Positions 17,737 through 26,983 are shown, counted from the first letter of the stretch. The stretch: 64,000 nucleotides of DNA from Halomonas sp. KG2 (GCA_030440445.1 CP098528.1:3410001-3474000); one strand, 5' to 3'. Program-made: numbers and translations. The notes: generated from the letters alone by a model not told the origin.

Positions 17737-18717
17737 TTACTCGATCCAGCCCTGCTCTCGGTAGTAACGAGCGGCACCTTCATGCAGTGGCGCCGATAGA
17801 CCAGAGGTCACCATGTCTTGGGGATCGAGGTTCTCGAAGGCCGGGTGCAGGCGCTTAAAGCGATCGAAGTTATCGAATACCGCCTTAACGGTCTGGTAGA
17901 TGATGTCTTCGTCGGTTTCCGCAGTGGTCACGAAGGTTGCTGCGACGCCGAAAGTTTCGACGTCTTCGTCATTACCTTTGTACAATCCACCTGGAATGAC
18001 CGACATGGAGTAGTACGGGAACTCGTCAACAATGCCCTGAACTGTCTCATCGTTGAGAGGCACCAGACGCGAATCAACGGTGGTGGTCGCTTCCTGGATG
18101 GCTCCATTGGGGTGACCCACGACATAGGCCATCGCGTCGATGTTGTTGTCAGCAAGCGCGGCAGCCATTTCGGCGGCATCGAGTTGAGACGCTAACGAGA
18201 AAGAGTCCTCGGTCCAGCCTTTGGCGCCCATCACCACTTCCATGGTGTTGCGCTGCCCAGAGCCTGGGTTGCCGATATTGACGCGCTTACCTTCCAAGTC
18301 ATCAAGGGAATTAATGTCAGCATCAGCGCGAGCCAGGATAGTCAGCGGCTCACCGTGAACGCGGAACACCGCGCGCAGGTCTTCATAGGCCTCACCTTCA
18401 AAATTCCCAGTACCATTGTAAGCTTGATACTGAACATCCGACTGAGCGACACCCATGTCCAATTCGCCGGACTTGATACCGTTGATGTTGGCCACGGAGC
18501 CACCAGTGGAAGGTGCATTACATTTGATATCTGCGTCTTCCAAACGGTTCACCAATCGACAAATCGACTGACCAACTACGTAGTACACACCTGTTTGGCC
18601 ACCGGTACCGATAGTGATGAAGCGTTCCTGTGCAACCGCCGGTGATGCAAACGTAGCGGCCGCAATCAGCGCGCCAGAGAAGGCGGCAGTGGAAAATACA
18701 TGGCGTTTCATGGACAC
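17737..18717 (-). CDS. TAXI-family TRAP solute-binding protein
   Basis: A 326-residue periplasmic binding protein with a signal peptide (MSMKRHVFSTAAFSGALIAAATFASPAVAQ). The family signature ITIGTGGQTGVYYVVGQSICRLVN sits directly after the signal. Further TAXI features are CNAPSTGGSVANINGIKSGELDMGVAQSDV and LEGKRVNIGNPGSGQRNTME. It delivers its ligand to the fused permease encoded next on the same strand, from which it is separated by a strong hairpin. Ligands of characterised family members include glutamate and other organic acids; the ligand here is unknown. Confidence 0.9.
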   Translation of the reverse strand: MSMKRHVFSTAAFSGALIAAATFASPAVAQERFITIGTGGQTGVYYVVGQSICRLVNRLEDADIKCNAPSTGGSVANINGIKSGELDMGVAQSDVQYQAYNGTGNFEGEAYEDLRAVFRVHGEPLTILARADADINSLDDLEGKRVNIGNPGSGQRNTMEVVMGAKGWTEDSFSLASQLDAAEMAAALADNNIDAMAYVVGHPNGAIQEATTTVDSRLVPLNDETVQGIVDEFPYYSMSVIPGGLYKGNDEDVETFGVAATFVTTAETDEDIIYQTVKAVFDNFDRFKRLHPAFENLDPQDMVTSGLSAPLHEGAARYYREQGWIE

Positions 18718-19138
18718 ACCTCTTTATCTTGATGTTGTGAGCGTTATACGCTTTAACTCCACCTGCTGAACGGTTCCCTCAGGTGTTTTTCTGCCAAAAC
18801 GTTTTCAAGACAATCTGTTATCAACGCCGACTAATACAGCCGACCCTTACTACTTTAGCGAAAAAAAACATACTTGGCGAAATACACGGCAAGTCATTAC
18901 CGATATAACGCCCATACACATCCCAGTGCTTGCAATTAAGTCCTACTGTTTAACAGATAAACTTAATGCTTAGAGGCAATGCACTGACTATAGACGACAT
19001 TGCCTACCACAAGCAGCTCAGACAACAAACTTAGATTACCGATGAATTACGTTTAGTTACCGTTAATAGCCATGCCGTATTCGCATAGCGTATAGCGGAT
19101 TGAACATCTTATGACGAATGACGTCAGGCATAGGTGTG
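18718..19138. other. Intergenic region between the two TRAP operons
   Basis: This 421-base AT-rich stretch should hold the promoter of the TAXI operon and the end of the DctM transcript, both on the minus strand. The only clear structure is an inverted repeat, AGGCAATG at 18974-18981 with CATTGCCT at 18998-19005. It has a 16-base spacer and no T tract. No credible small gene or RNA was recognised. Confidence 0.4.
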
Positions 19139-20440
19139 TTAGACGTTATAACCAAGTACAGATGGCAACCACAGCGCAATACTTGAAAAAATGGCCACAA
19201 GAGCAAGCGCACATCCCATCGCCACAACAAATAGCAACGCCCACCCCAAAGTCTCTTCCAAACGGATTTTGGCAACCTCTGTGGTTACCATTAAATTCAC
19301 CGCAACCGGCGGGGTAAATTGACCAATAGCAATGTTCATGGCTAGCAGAATGCCGAACCAAACGGGGTTCCATTCAAAGTGCTGCATAACGGGTATCAGC
19401 ACCGGCATCATGATGAGATAGATAGAAATAGCGTCAAGCAGCATACCAGCGACCAATACCGCTAGCATGACCAGCACCAACAGCAAAATACCGTTGTCTG
19501 TTAAGCCAATAATCCACTCTGCCAAATGGCGGAAAGTCCCCAGCATTGTTCCGGCCCAAGCAAAAATACCCGCTAGAGCGATAATCAACATCACCACTCC
19601 AGAAATAATCGCAGCCTCTCCTAGCAATTCCCATAAGTCACGTAACGAAAGCTCTTTCGTCAAAAACAGCCCCACAATGGTGCCATAGGCAACCGCTACG
19701 ACGGCGGCTTCTGTCGGGGTAAATAAGCCTGAGCGCAGCCCCCCTAAAATGAGCACTGGAGCAAATAAAGCAGGCAACGCCTGCCTAAACGTCGTACGCA
19801 CGGTCAGGGTTTCAGCGCCTGCTGCCGGTGCTCCTTCCCAGCCGTAACGCTTAGCAACGATCATCGCAGGCACCAGCAGCGCTAGCCCTGCCAAAATGCC
19901 GGGAAAAAGTCCTGCGGCAAATAGCGCGCGCAGATCAACACCGGGCACAACAATCGAGTAAAGAATTAGCGCCACGGAAGGAGGGATTAAGATAGCGGTG
20001 GATGCCGATGCTGCAATAAGGGTTGCGGAAAATGGCTTTGGATAGCCCGCTTTTGTCATGCTTGGCAGCATTACCATGGCCACTGCCGCCGCATCCGCCG
20101 GGCCCGAGCCACTCATGCCACCCATAATCATGCACACCAGCACCGCGACCAACGCCAGGCCGCCATGACGAGGCCCAATAAGTGCCTGAGCAAAGCGCAC
20201 CAAGCGTAACGCCACACCAGAGCGCTCAAAAATCAGCCCTGTCAGTATGAATAGCGGTATCGCGATTAAAGGATACTTGGCAATGCTGTTATAGGTATTG
20301 GTACCCAGCGTTGCCAACATATCTGGCGAAAGCCCAGCCACAATACCCACCGAGCCAGCTAGCGCGAGCGAAAATGCCACGGGCACACCCGCTATCAAAA
20401 ATCCGGCAAAGGCAAGAATCATCCAAATATCAGGCGTCAT
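19139..20440 (-). CDS. dctM: TRAP transporter large permease subunit DctM
   Basis: The 433 residues have the standard length for DctM. Motifs include GVPVAFSLALAGSVGI near the N-terminus, GGMSGSGPADAAAVAMVMLPSMTKAGYP, ASASTAILIPPSVALILYSIV, and LFTPTEAAVVAVAYG. About 12 membrane helices are expected. It overlaps the DctQ gene by 11 bases and completes a DctPQM operon. It would catalyse sodium-coupled uptake of the ligand captured by the DctP protein. The closely placed LacI-type regulator upstream hints at a sugar or sugar-acid ligand, but that is inference. Confidence 0.9.
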   Translation of the reverse strand: MTPDIWMILAFAGFLIAGVPVAFSLALAGSVGIVAGLSPDMLATLGTNTYNSIAKYPLIAIPLFILTGLIFERSGVALRLVRFAQALIGPRHGGLALVAVLVCMIMGGMSGSGPADAAAVAMVMLPSMTKAGYPKPFSATLIAASASTAILIPPSVALILYSIVVPGVDLRALFAAGLFPGILAGLALLVPAMIVAKRYGWEGAPAAGAETLTVRTTFRQALPALFAPVLILGGLRSGLFTPTEAAVVAVAYGTIVGLFLTKELSLRDLWELLGEAAIISGVVMLIIALAGIFAWAGTMLGTFRHLAEWIIGLTDNGILLLVLVMLAVLVAGMLLDAISIYLIMMPVLIPVMQHFEWNPVWFGILLAMNIAIGQFTPPVAVNLMVTTEVAKIRLEETLGWALLFVVAMGCALALVAIFSSIALWLPSVLGYNV

Positions 20441-20909
20441 TATCCAGCCCTCCGTTTAATCGATCTCGGGTTTGCTGAACGAGACGCCATACCATGGCAA
20501 AGGATAATATCGGAAGCCACACTAAGTACCACCACTGGGGCAGCCCTAACCCCGGCGATAGCGATTCCCATTGGTACTCTTGCCAGGCTAGCTTTCCACC
20601 ATACCAAGTGATCAAGCCCAGAACGACTAACCCGCACAAAGCTTGAAATAGAATAAGGGCGCTGCGCCAGCGCCCTGGTAACGCCCGTTCTAAAAAACCA
20701 ATACGAATATGGCGGTTTCGCCTAAGCGCCACCGATGCCCCTGCGAAGGTAAGCACCACCAGCAAAAATACGGAAAATTCTTCGGTAAACGAGAATGAGC
20801 CGCCAGTCAGGTAACGTGTGACCACATTTCCCAGACTAATCAACGAAATAATAATAAGTGACAGCGCGCCCAACCAGCGTTCAGGGCGTGCATCGGGAAA
20901 GCCTTTCAT
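20430..20909 (-). CDS. dctQ: TRAP transporter small permease subunit DctQ
   Basis: A 159-residue four-helix membrane protein. SFTEEFSVFLLVVLTFAGASVALRRNRHIRIGFL is the typical DctQ signature of the second helix and following loop. It overlaps dctM by 11 bases, implying coupled translation. A hairpin with a six-T tract lies between it and dctP. Confidence 0.88.
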   Translation of the reverse strand: MKGFPDARPERWLGALSLIIISLISLGNVVTRYLTGGSFSFTEEFSVFLLVVLTFAGASVALRRNRHIRIGFLERALPGRWRSALILFQALCGLVVLGLITWYGGKLAWQEYQWESLSPGLGLPQWWYLVWLPILSFAMVWRLVQQTRDRLNGGLDNDA

Positions 20910-20925
20910 GGCAGCCTCATAACAG

Positions 20926-20954
20926 AAAAAACTACCGGCCCTGTAGGCCGGCAG
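20926..20954 (-). terminator. Attenuator-like hairpin between dctP and dctQ
   Basis: The arms CTACCGGCC and GGCCGGCAG pair with one mismatch and read on the minus strand into TTTTTTCTG. It lies within the operon just after the DctP stop. It probably terminates part of the transcripts and keeps binding-protein levels above permease levels. Confidence 0.75.
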
Positions 20955-20974
20955 TTATAACACCAAAGGAGTCA

Positions 20975-21985
20975 TTAACGTGCGTCGATAGCCGACCGAG
21001 CCGCGTTAACCACGTCTTCACCAATGCGCGGCGCCCATTTTTCGTAAACGGACTGCGTGGCTTCAACAAAGGCTTGGTACTGTTCATCGGTTAACTCAGT
21101 AACCGTAACACCACGCTCTTGAATAGCCGCCAGACGCTCGCTTTCTTCCTCACGCGTCATAGCGATTTCCCACTCCCCCGCTTCAATGGCAGTTTCACGC
21201 AACAGCACTTGCTGTTCTTCATCAAGCGATTGCCATACCTGCTGGTTAACCGCAAAAATTAGCGGGTCATTCATGTAGTTCCAGAGCGTTAAGTGCTCCT
21301 GGCCCACCTGATCAATACGCGCGACATCAAATACTGAAAGCGGATTTTCCTGCCCGTCAACCGCGCCAGTGGTTAACGCTGGCTGAGCATCTGTCCAACT
21401 CATTTGCGTCGGATCTGCGTTAAGGGCAGAGAAGGTATCCTGGAACAGCGGTGAGCCAACCACGCGGATTTTCAGACCATCCAAATCCTCTGGCTGGCTA
21501 ATCGGCCCACGGGAGTTTGACACTTGGCGGAAGCCATTTTCGCCCCAGGCCAGCGGCATAACACCGCGAGACTCAATCGCTGCAAAGACCAGCTCACCGG
21601 CTTCGCCGCCAGTAACCGCATCCACAGCAGCCTCATCGGGAATAAAGAATGGTAAAGAGAATAAATTCAGTTCAGGAACCTGAGGCGACCAGTTAATCGT
21701 CGAGCCTACCGCAGCATCAATTAGCCCCGAACGCATGGCCGAAAACTCACGAGTTTGGTCACCGGAAACCAACTGAGAGTTCGGGTAAACCCGCAGCGTT
21801 AGTTCTCCACCACTGCGCTCTTCCACCAACTCCGCCCACTTTTCCGCCGCTTGCCCCCACGGGAAAGCATCAGATAAAACAGTGGAAACAGAGAGTTCAC
21901 GTGCTTGTGCAGAGAAAGAAGCCGAGAGTAAGGCCGCACCAGCTAAACCTACCGTTAAACGAGCCATAGAGCGTGTCAGCGTCAT
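20975..21985 (-). CDS. dctP: TRAP transporter solute-binding protein DctP
   Basis: A 336-residue periplasmic protein. The signal peptide is MTLTRSMARLTVGLAGAALLSASFSAQA. Then comes a DctP-type body with the strongly conserved DLDGLKIRVVGSPLFQDTFSALNADPTQMSW segment holding the carboxylate-binding Arg, and the TGAVDGQENPLSVF block. This family generally binds organic acids through that Arg: dicarboxylates, sugar acids or uronates. It lies 125 bases downstream of a LacI-type repressor gene on the same strand and could share its transcript, though no copy of the repressor palindrome is seen directly in front of it. Confidence 0.9.
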   Translation of the reverse strand: MTLTRSMARLTVGLAGAALLSASFSAQARELSVSTVLSDAFPWGQAAEKWAELVEERSGGELTLRVYPNSQLVSGDQTREFSAMRSGLIDAAVGSTINWSPQVPELNLFSLPFFIPDEAAVDAVTGGEAGELVFAAIESRGVMPLAWGENGFRQVSNSRGPISQPEDLDGLKIRVVGSPLFQDTFSALNADPTQMSWTDAQPALTTGAVDGQENPLSVFDVARIDQVGQEHLTLWNYMNDPLIFAVNQQVWQSLDEEQQVLLRETAIEAGEWEIAMTREEESERLAAIQERGVTVTELTDEQYQAFVEATQSVYEKWAPRIGEDVVNAARSAIDAR

Positions 21986-22110
21986 TATTGTCGATCCTTT
22001 TTTAACTATTTTTATGGTGTGCGTGTTTTAGAGCCTGCGTTTATACCCATTATGAGGCCCATCAAAGAGCCTAACTTATTGTATGCACTTAAGGCGCGAA
22101 AGAAAGATGT

Positions 22111-23109
22111 CTAAGGTAAGCATTCTGCCGTACTTTTCCTTGATACCAGGGTGTAGGGCAAAACTAAATTGTCTACCTGCCTCCCTTCCAGCACCTCGAT
22201 CAACATCGCAACTGCTTCACGTCCGAACGCTTCCGCTGGTTGGGCAATCGTGGTCAAGGGAGGATCGCTATAGGAAGCAAACGCAATATCATCAAAACCT
22301 GTCACCGAAATATCCTTTGGAATCTGTAGGCCCGCTTCTTTGATACGGCTTATAGCACCTATGGCCATTTCATCGCTTTCACAAAAAATGGCGGAGGGGC
22401 GCTCCGCTAAAGCAATAAGCGTTTCAGCCGCCTGATAGCCAGAAAGTGGCGTGAAATCGCCAGGACAAAGTAGGCTCTCATCTAACGGAATGCCCGCCGC
22501 GATCAACGCATCCTGGTAGCCTTGTTGACGGTCACGGGTCAAGGGGCTGCGCCGAGGCCCTTTAATCATGCCGATTCGACGATGCCCCAGGGAGATCAAG
22601 TGCTCGGTGGCCTCACGGGCTGCCGCTCGGTTATCGAGTTTGACGGTGGGACAGGGAGCATCGTCCAGCACCTCGCAGGCATTGATCATGGGCAATACCG
22701 CACCAGCGGGAAACGCCTTTTCAGAAAAAGGGTTAAAAGCACGCAGTTGAATCACGCCATCTGCCTGGCGGGTACTGACTAAACTGGCGTATTGGATTTC
22801 CATCGCCTCATTACCGAGTGTATTACACAGCAGAACGCCGTAGCCGCGTTCCTGGGCCGCTTCCTGAATGCCGCTGATTACCCGCGCAAAGAAGGTATTT
22901 GCGATAGTGGGTACTAAAACCACCAAGTTATAAGTGCGCTGTGAGCGAAACTGAACCGCCATCAAATTGGGTTTGTAGCCCGCTTGATCAACGGCCTTCA
23001 GCACTTTTTCTCGGGTGGTAGGCGAGACGATATCTGGCGACTTTAACGCGCGTGATACGGTCGCGACCGACACCCCCGCCAACTCGGCGACCTTACGTAT
23101 ATTGGTCAT
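22111..23109 (-). CDS. LacI-family transcriptional regulator of the sugar locus
   Basis: ATG 23109 follows AAGGGAGG and gives 332 residues. The DNA-binding head is canonical (TNIRKVAELAGVSVATVSRALKSPDIVSPTTREKVLKAVDQAGYKPN), followed by a periplasmic-binding-like effector domain from about 60 (VVLVPTIANTFFARVISGIQEAAQ, GHRRIGMIKGP, SVTGFDDIAFASYSDPPLTTI). It is divergent from a Gfo/Idh/MocA oxidoreductase gene. An 18-bp perfect palindrome of LacI type lies in the shared promoter, and a near-identical palindrome lies 9 kb away, ahead of the leftward arm of the locus. It is therefore the likely repressor of both arms and of itself. The inducer is unknown, probably a sugar or keto-sugar. Confidence 0.9.
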   Translation of the reverse strand: MTNIRKVAELAGVSVATVSRALKSPDIVSPTTREKVLKAVDQAGYKPNLMAVQFRSQRTYNLVVLVPTIANTFFARVISGIQEAAQERGYGVLLCNTLGNEAMEIQYASLVSTRQADGVIQLRAFNPFSEKAFPAGAVLPMINACEVLDDAPCPTVKLDNRAAAREATEHLISLGHRRIGMIKGPRRSPLTRDRQQGYQDALIAAGIPLDESLLCPGDFTPLSGYQAAETLIALAERPSAIFCESDEMAIGAISRIKEAGLQIPKDISVTGFDDIAFASYSDPPLTTIAQPAEAFGREAVAMLIEVLEGRQVDNLVLPYTLVSRKSTAECLP

Positions 23110-23282
23110 GGCCTCCCTTATCACTAGGTAATCGCCGTAAGCAGATAGCTGCGCGGCATTATTCATGGTCAGCTTAACGTATTCCAGCGTTAAACTCAGC
23201 GCGCTATTTTCCACCCCTTCTCAAGCACCGATAGACCTTTGTCGCATTGACGCTTATGGCGTGAAGCCCTAACTTCAAATCA

Positions 23283-23300
23283 AATGTAACCGGTTACATT
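23283..23300. promoter_or_regulatory. LacI-type operator, copy 1 (perfect palindrome)
   Basis: AATGTAACCGGTTACATT is an 18-bp perfect palindrome with the central CG typical of LacI/GalR operators. It lies between the divergent regulator gene and the oxidoreductase gene, so it can control both. A second copy differing at one central base occurs at 32259-32276. Confidence 0.85.
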
Positions 23301-23313
23301 GTCGACTGCACTA

Positions 23314-23385
23314 GCGCAACCTGAACAAGCGCCACCTGAACAAGCGCCACCTGAACAAGCGCCACCTGAACAAGCGCCACCTGAA
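23314..23385 (+). repeat. 15-bp tandem repeat in the leader of the oxidoreductase operon
   Basis: Four exact copies of CAAGCGCCACCTGAA occupy 23326-23385, preceded by a degenerate partial copy (GCGCAACCTGAA, 23314-23325). The array lies between the LacI operator and the ATG at 23420, so it is probably in the 5' untranslated leader. It would read as PEQAP units from a TTG at 23299, but that frame overlaps the real gene and has no ribosome site. Confidence 0.92.
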
Positions 23386-23419
23386 AAATCAAAAGCTTTA
23401 TTAAAGCAGGAGCCTCTCT

Positions 23420-24598
23420 ATGCCGCGACCCAATCAACCCCGCATCCGCTTAGGCATGATCGGCGGCGGACAAGGGGCGTTTATCGGTCAAGTTCACCGC
23501 CTAGCTGCTCGCCTCGACGACACCTGCGAGCTGGTATGTGGTGCCTTTAGCCGCTCGGCGGATAACAACCAGATGACCGGCGAAGCGTGCCACCTACCCG
23601 AAGAACGTGTTTACGCTGACTGGCAGCAATTACTGGAAAGCGAGCAGCAACTTCCCGCCGAACAGCGCATGCAGTTATTGGTGATCGTAACGCCTAACCA
23701 TCTTCACGTACCGATCGCGGAAGCGGCCATGCAGGCAGGCTTTCATGTGTTCTGTGAAAAACCGGCAGCAGTATCGCTCCAAGAAGCCCAGCGCTTAGCA
23801 GAAAGCTGGCATGCCAGCGGCTGCCTGTATGGCTTGGCGCATACCTACTTAGGCTACCCCATGGTATGGCAAGCCCGGGAAATGGTGAGCGAGGGCCAAA
23901 TAGGTAGCATTCGCAAAATTCATGTGGAGTATCCCCAGGGCTGGCTAGGCGAGTGTTTAGAGCAGCAGGGTAATAAGCAGGCCGCGTGGCGCACCGACCC
24001 TTCCCTAGCAGGTATCAGCGGCTGCATGGCCGACATTGGCACCCACGCTTTCGGCCTCGCCGAGTTTATTTCCGGGCATCGTGTTAGCCAGCTATGCGCC
24101 TCACTTGCCAGCCACGCCGATGGCCGCCAACTGGACGATGACGGCGATGTGCTGCTGCGCACCGATCAAGGCGCCAGCGGCACCCTCATCGCCAGCCAAG
24201 TCTGCAGCGGGGAAGAAAACGCGCTCAAAATTCGTATTTACGGTGATAAAGGGGCGCTTGAGTGGCACCAAATGGAGCCCAACAGCCTGCTCTACCGCCC
24301 ACTTCAAGCACCGATGCGCACCCTCCGTGCGGGCATCGACCAACCCGACCTTTCCCCCAGCGCGCTGCAGCGCTTGCGCCTGCCCGGCGGTCACCCTGAG
24401 GGGTATCTGGAAGCACTCGGCAACCTTTACCGCGACTTTGCCCACGCCATTCATCAAGGCGAGCAAGGCGACGTTGAGGGCGTTCCCGGCATGGCCTCCG
24501 GGCTACGTGGCATGGCGTTTATCGAGGCCGTCACCACCAGCGCCAAAAGCGAACAAAAATGGACGCCACTGCCTGCTACTCAGCTACCAGGAGCCTAA
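23420..24598 (+). CDS. Gfo/Idh/MocA-family NAD(P)-dependent oxidoreductase
   Basis: A 392-residue protein. The N-terminal Rossmann motif is RLGMIGGGQGAFIGQVH; the family signature VFCEKPAAVS lies near residue 115, followed by the C-terminal substrate domain with a GCMADIGTHAFGLAEF active-site helix. Members oxidise or reduce sugar rings, including glucoside 3-dehydrogenases and 3-keto-sugar reductases. Here it is the first gene of the arm controlled by LacI operator copy 1 and could reduce an imported 3-keto sugar in the cytoplasm. CAGGAG precedes ATG 23420. The next gene starts two bases after its stop. Confidence 0.87.
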   Translation: MPRPNQPRIRLGMIGGGQGAFIGQVHRLAARLDDTCELVCGAFSRSADNNQMTGEACHLPEERVYADWQQLLESEQQLPAEQRMQLLVIVTPNHLHVPIAEAAMQAGFHVFCEKPAAVSLQEAQRLAESWHASGCLYGLAHTYLGYPMVWQAREMVSEGQIGSIRKIHVEYPQGWLGECLEQQGNKQAAWRTDPSLAGISGCMADIGTHAFGLAEFISGHRVSQLCASLASHADGRQLDDDGDVLLRTDQGASGTLIASQVCSGEENALKIRIYGDKGALEWHQMEPNSLLYRPLQAPMRTLRAGIDQPDLSPSALQRLRLPGGHPEGYLEALGNLYRDFAHAIHQGEQGDVEGVPGMASGLRGMAFIEAVTTSAKSEQKWTPLPATQLPGA

Positions 24599-24600
24599 TC

Positions 24601-25677
24601 ATGCCAAACACTCACAAAGGCATCCGCGGGCCCGCCATTTTCCTGGCCCAGTTTATCGGCGACGAGGCGCCTTTCGATAGCCTCGACGCAATCGCTCGCT
24701 GGGCAGCCGAACAGGGCTATCAAGCCATTCAGCTACCCACTGTAGATAGTCGTTTTATCGACTTGCACAAGGCCGCTGAAAGCCAAGCTTACTGCGATGA
24801 GCTAAACGCCCGCTGTGAAAAGGCTGGCGTTGTGATCGGCGAACTCTCTACCCACTTACAGGGCCAACTGGTCGCCGTGCATCCCGCTTGCGACGACTTA
24901 TTCGATGATTTCGCGCCTGTTGAGCTACACGGCAAGCCGCAAGAGCGTACCGAGTGGGCCATTGAGCAGCTAAAACTGGCTGCCAAAGCCAGCCAACGGC
25001 TTGGCTTAACGGCCCACGCGACGTTCTCCGGGGCGCTGCTATGGCCCTTTGTTTACCCCTGGCCCCAACGTCCTGATGGGCTAGTCGAAGAAGGTTTTAA
25101 CGAGCTGGCCCGGCGGTGGCGGCCAATTCTGGATGCCTTTGACGAGGCAGGCGTTGACCTGTGCTTTGAAATTCACCCTGGCGAGGATCTTCACGACGGC
25201 GCGTCCTTCGAGCGGTTCCTGGCGGCAGTGGACAACCATCCACGGGCGAAAATTCTTTATGACCCCAGCCACTTACTGCTGCAGCAGTTGGATTATCTCG
25301 AGTTTATCGACCGCTACCACGAGCGTATCGGCATGTTTCACGTTAAAGACGCTGAATTTAACCCCAATGGCCGCAGCGGCGTTTATGGCGGTTACCAAGG
25401 CTGGGTAGAACGACCCGGCCGCTTCCGTTCATTAGGCGATGGGCAGATTGATTTCAACGGGATTTTTAGCCGCCTGACGCAGTACGGATTTGATGGCTGG
25501 GCGGTGCTTGAGTGGGAGTGCTGCATTAAAGACGCCGCCCAGGGTGCTGCAGAGGGCGCTCCCTTTATCGAGGCACATCTGATTCAACCCGCCGGTCGCG
25601 CTTTTGATGATTTTGCCGGTGTCACCGCCAGCCCTTCACGCAACCGCCGAATTCTTGGCCTTCCTTCACACCGCTAA
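24601..25677 (+). CDS. Cytoplasmic sugar isomerase/epimerase, xylose-isomerase-like TIM barrel
   Basis: ATG 24601 with CAGGAG upstream gives 358 residues. The pattern of metal ligands of AP-endonuclease-2-type barrels is visible in order: Glu in CFEIHPGED, Asp and His in LYDPSHLLLQQ, His in GMFHVKDAEF, Glu in VLEWEC. No signal peptide is present. The GSGV/YQGWVERPGRFRSLGDGQIDF loop is common in members that travel with Gfo/Idh/MocA oxidoreductases. Some such barrels epimerise or eliminate 3-keto glycosides. The exact reaction cannot be read from sequence. Confidence 0.83.
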   Translation: MPNTHKGIRGPAIFLAQFIGDEAPFDSLDAIARWAAEQGYQAIQLPTVDSRFIDLHKAAESQAYCDELNARCEKAGVVIGELSTHLQGQLVAVHPACDDLFDDFAPVELHGKPQERTEWAIEQLKLAAKASQRLGLTAHATFSGALLWPFVYPWPQRPDGLVEEGFNELARRWRPILDAFDEAGVDLCFEIHPGEDLHDGASFERFLAAVDNHPRAKILYDPSHLLLQQLDYLEFIDRYHERIGMFHVKDAEFNPNGRSGVYGGYQGWVERPGRFRSLGDGQIDFNGIFSRLTQYGFDGWAVLEWECCIKDAAQGAAEGAPFIEAHLIQPAGRAFDDFAGVTASPSRNRRILGLPSHR

Positions 25678-25737
25678 TTGACGGTTTTAAATCAAGACAG
25701 CAATCACCAACACACAACCACAACAAAGGATCACGTC

Positions 25738-26964
25738 ATGGCTATGATACGCACACGACTCAGCATCATGATGTTTTTGCAGTTCTTTATTTGGGGCGGC
25801 TGGTTTGTCACCCTGGGCACCTTCCTGGCCAACAACCTCAACGCCAGCGGTGGCCAGATTGGCATGGCATTCTCCACCCAGTCCTGGGGAGCGATTATTG
25901 CCCCTTTCATTATTGGCTTGATCGCTGACCGTTATTTCAACGCCGAGCGCATTCTCGGTGTTCTGCACTTGGCGGGCGCTGCGTTAATGTACGGCCTGTA
26001 TGTCGCCAGCGACTTCAGTACGTTTTACCCGTTGGTGTTGATGTATATGATTATTTATATGCCGACACTGGCGCTGGTTAACTCAGTCTCCTTCCGCCAA
26101 ATGAGCGACCCAGGCCAGGAGTTCGCTAAAATCCGCGTATGGGGAACCATTGGCTGGATTATCGCCGGTCTGGGGATCAGCTACTTATTCGCCTGGGACT
26201 CTTCGCAAGGCATCGCCGACGGTATGCTGCGTAACACCTTCTTGATGTGCGCCATCGCGTCTTTAGCCCTTGGCCTGTATAGCTTTAGCCTTCCCGCGAC
26301 GCCGCCTAAAGCAGACGGCCCGGTGGGCTTAAAAGAAGTGCTAGGGCTAGATGCGCTGGCCCTGCTAAAAGACCGCAACTACGCCATCTTCTTTATCGCC
26401 TCTATTCTGATTTGTATTCCGCTGGCGTTTTATTACCAAAACGCCAACCCCTTCCTCGCCGAGATCGGCGTGACCAATCCAACTGGTAAAATGACCCTGG
26501 GTCAGGTATCAGAAGTGCTATTTATGCTGCTGCTACCGGTCTTTATTCACCGCTTTGGTATCAAGAAAACCTTGCTAATCGGCATGCTCGCCTGGGCGTT
26601 GCGCTACGCGCTGTTTGCGTTCGGTAACGCCGATGAAATGGTGTTTATGCTCTTGATCGGTATTGCATTGCATGGCGTGTGCTACGACTTCTTCTTCGTG
26701 ACCGGCCAAATCTACACCGATGCCCGTGCGGGGGAGAAATTCAAAAGCTCTGCCCAGGGCATGATCACACTGGCCACTTACGGGGTAGGCATGCTGATAG
26801 GCTTCTGGGTCGCGGGTCAGATTACCGATCACTTCTCCACCAACGGCGCGCACGACTGGCAAGGCATCTGGATGTTCCCAGCCGTATTTGCTATCGCGGT
26901 GCTGGTGTTGTTCTACCTCACCTTTAAAAACGACAAAAGCGTAACGGCTAAGCCTAACGTGTAA
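25738..26964 (+). CDS. MFS transporter of the nucleoside:H+ symporter family (sugar-locus member)
   Basis: ATG 25738 follows AAAGGA and gives 408 residues with 12 membrane helices. The start MIRTRLSIMMFLQFFIWGGWFVTLGTFL and the internal KIRVWGTIGWIIAGL block are characteristic of the NupG/XapB-like nucleoside:H+ symporter family. In many bacteria, relatives of this carrier sit with Gfo/Idh/MocA oxidoreductases, TIM-barrel isomerases and DUF1080 genes, not with nucleoside genes. A modified sugar is therefore a better guess for the substrate here. A terminator follows directly. Confidence 0.82.
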   Translation: MAMIRTRLSIMMFLQFFIWGGWFVTLGTFLANNLNASGGQIGMAFSTQSWGAIIAPFIIGLIADRYFNAERILGVLHLAGAALMYGLYVASDFSTFYPLVLMYMIIYMPTLALVNSVSFRQMSDPGQEFAKIRVWGTIGWIIAGLGISYLFAWDSSQGIADGMLRNTFLMCAIASLALGLYSFSLPATPPKADGPVGLKEVLGLDALALLKDRNYAIFFIASILICIPLAFYYQNANPFLAEIGVTNPTGKMTLGQVSEVLFMLLLPVFIHRFGIKKTLLIGMLAWALRYALFAFGNADEMVFMLLIGIALHGVCYDFFFVTGQIYTDARAGEKFKSSAQGMITLATYGVGMLIGFWVAGQITDHFSTNGAHDWQGIWMFPAVFAIAVLVLFYLTFKNDKSVTAKPNV

Positions 26965-26983
26965 GGATATAGAGGATAAAAAC

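Noticed and set aside
23172..23195. TTAACG...CGTTAA inverted repeat upstream of the LacI-type gene
   Set aside because: It is short, has an eight-base spacer and no second copy near the locus. The perfect palindrome at 23283 is the convincing operator.
23299..23550. A frame reading PEQAP repeats through the 15-bp array, as a possible repeat protein or leader peptide
   Set aside because: It begins with TTG without a ribosome site, overlaps the start of the oxidoreductase in another frame and has no sensible continuation. The repeat is better seen as noncoding.
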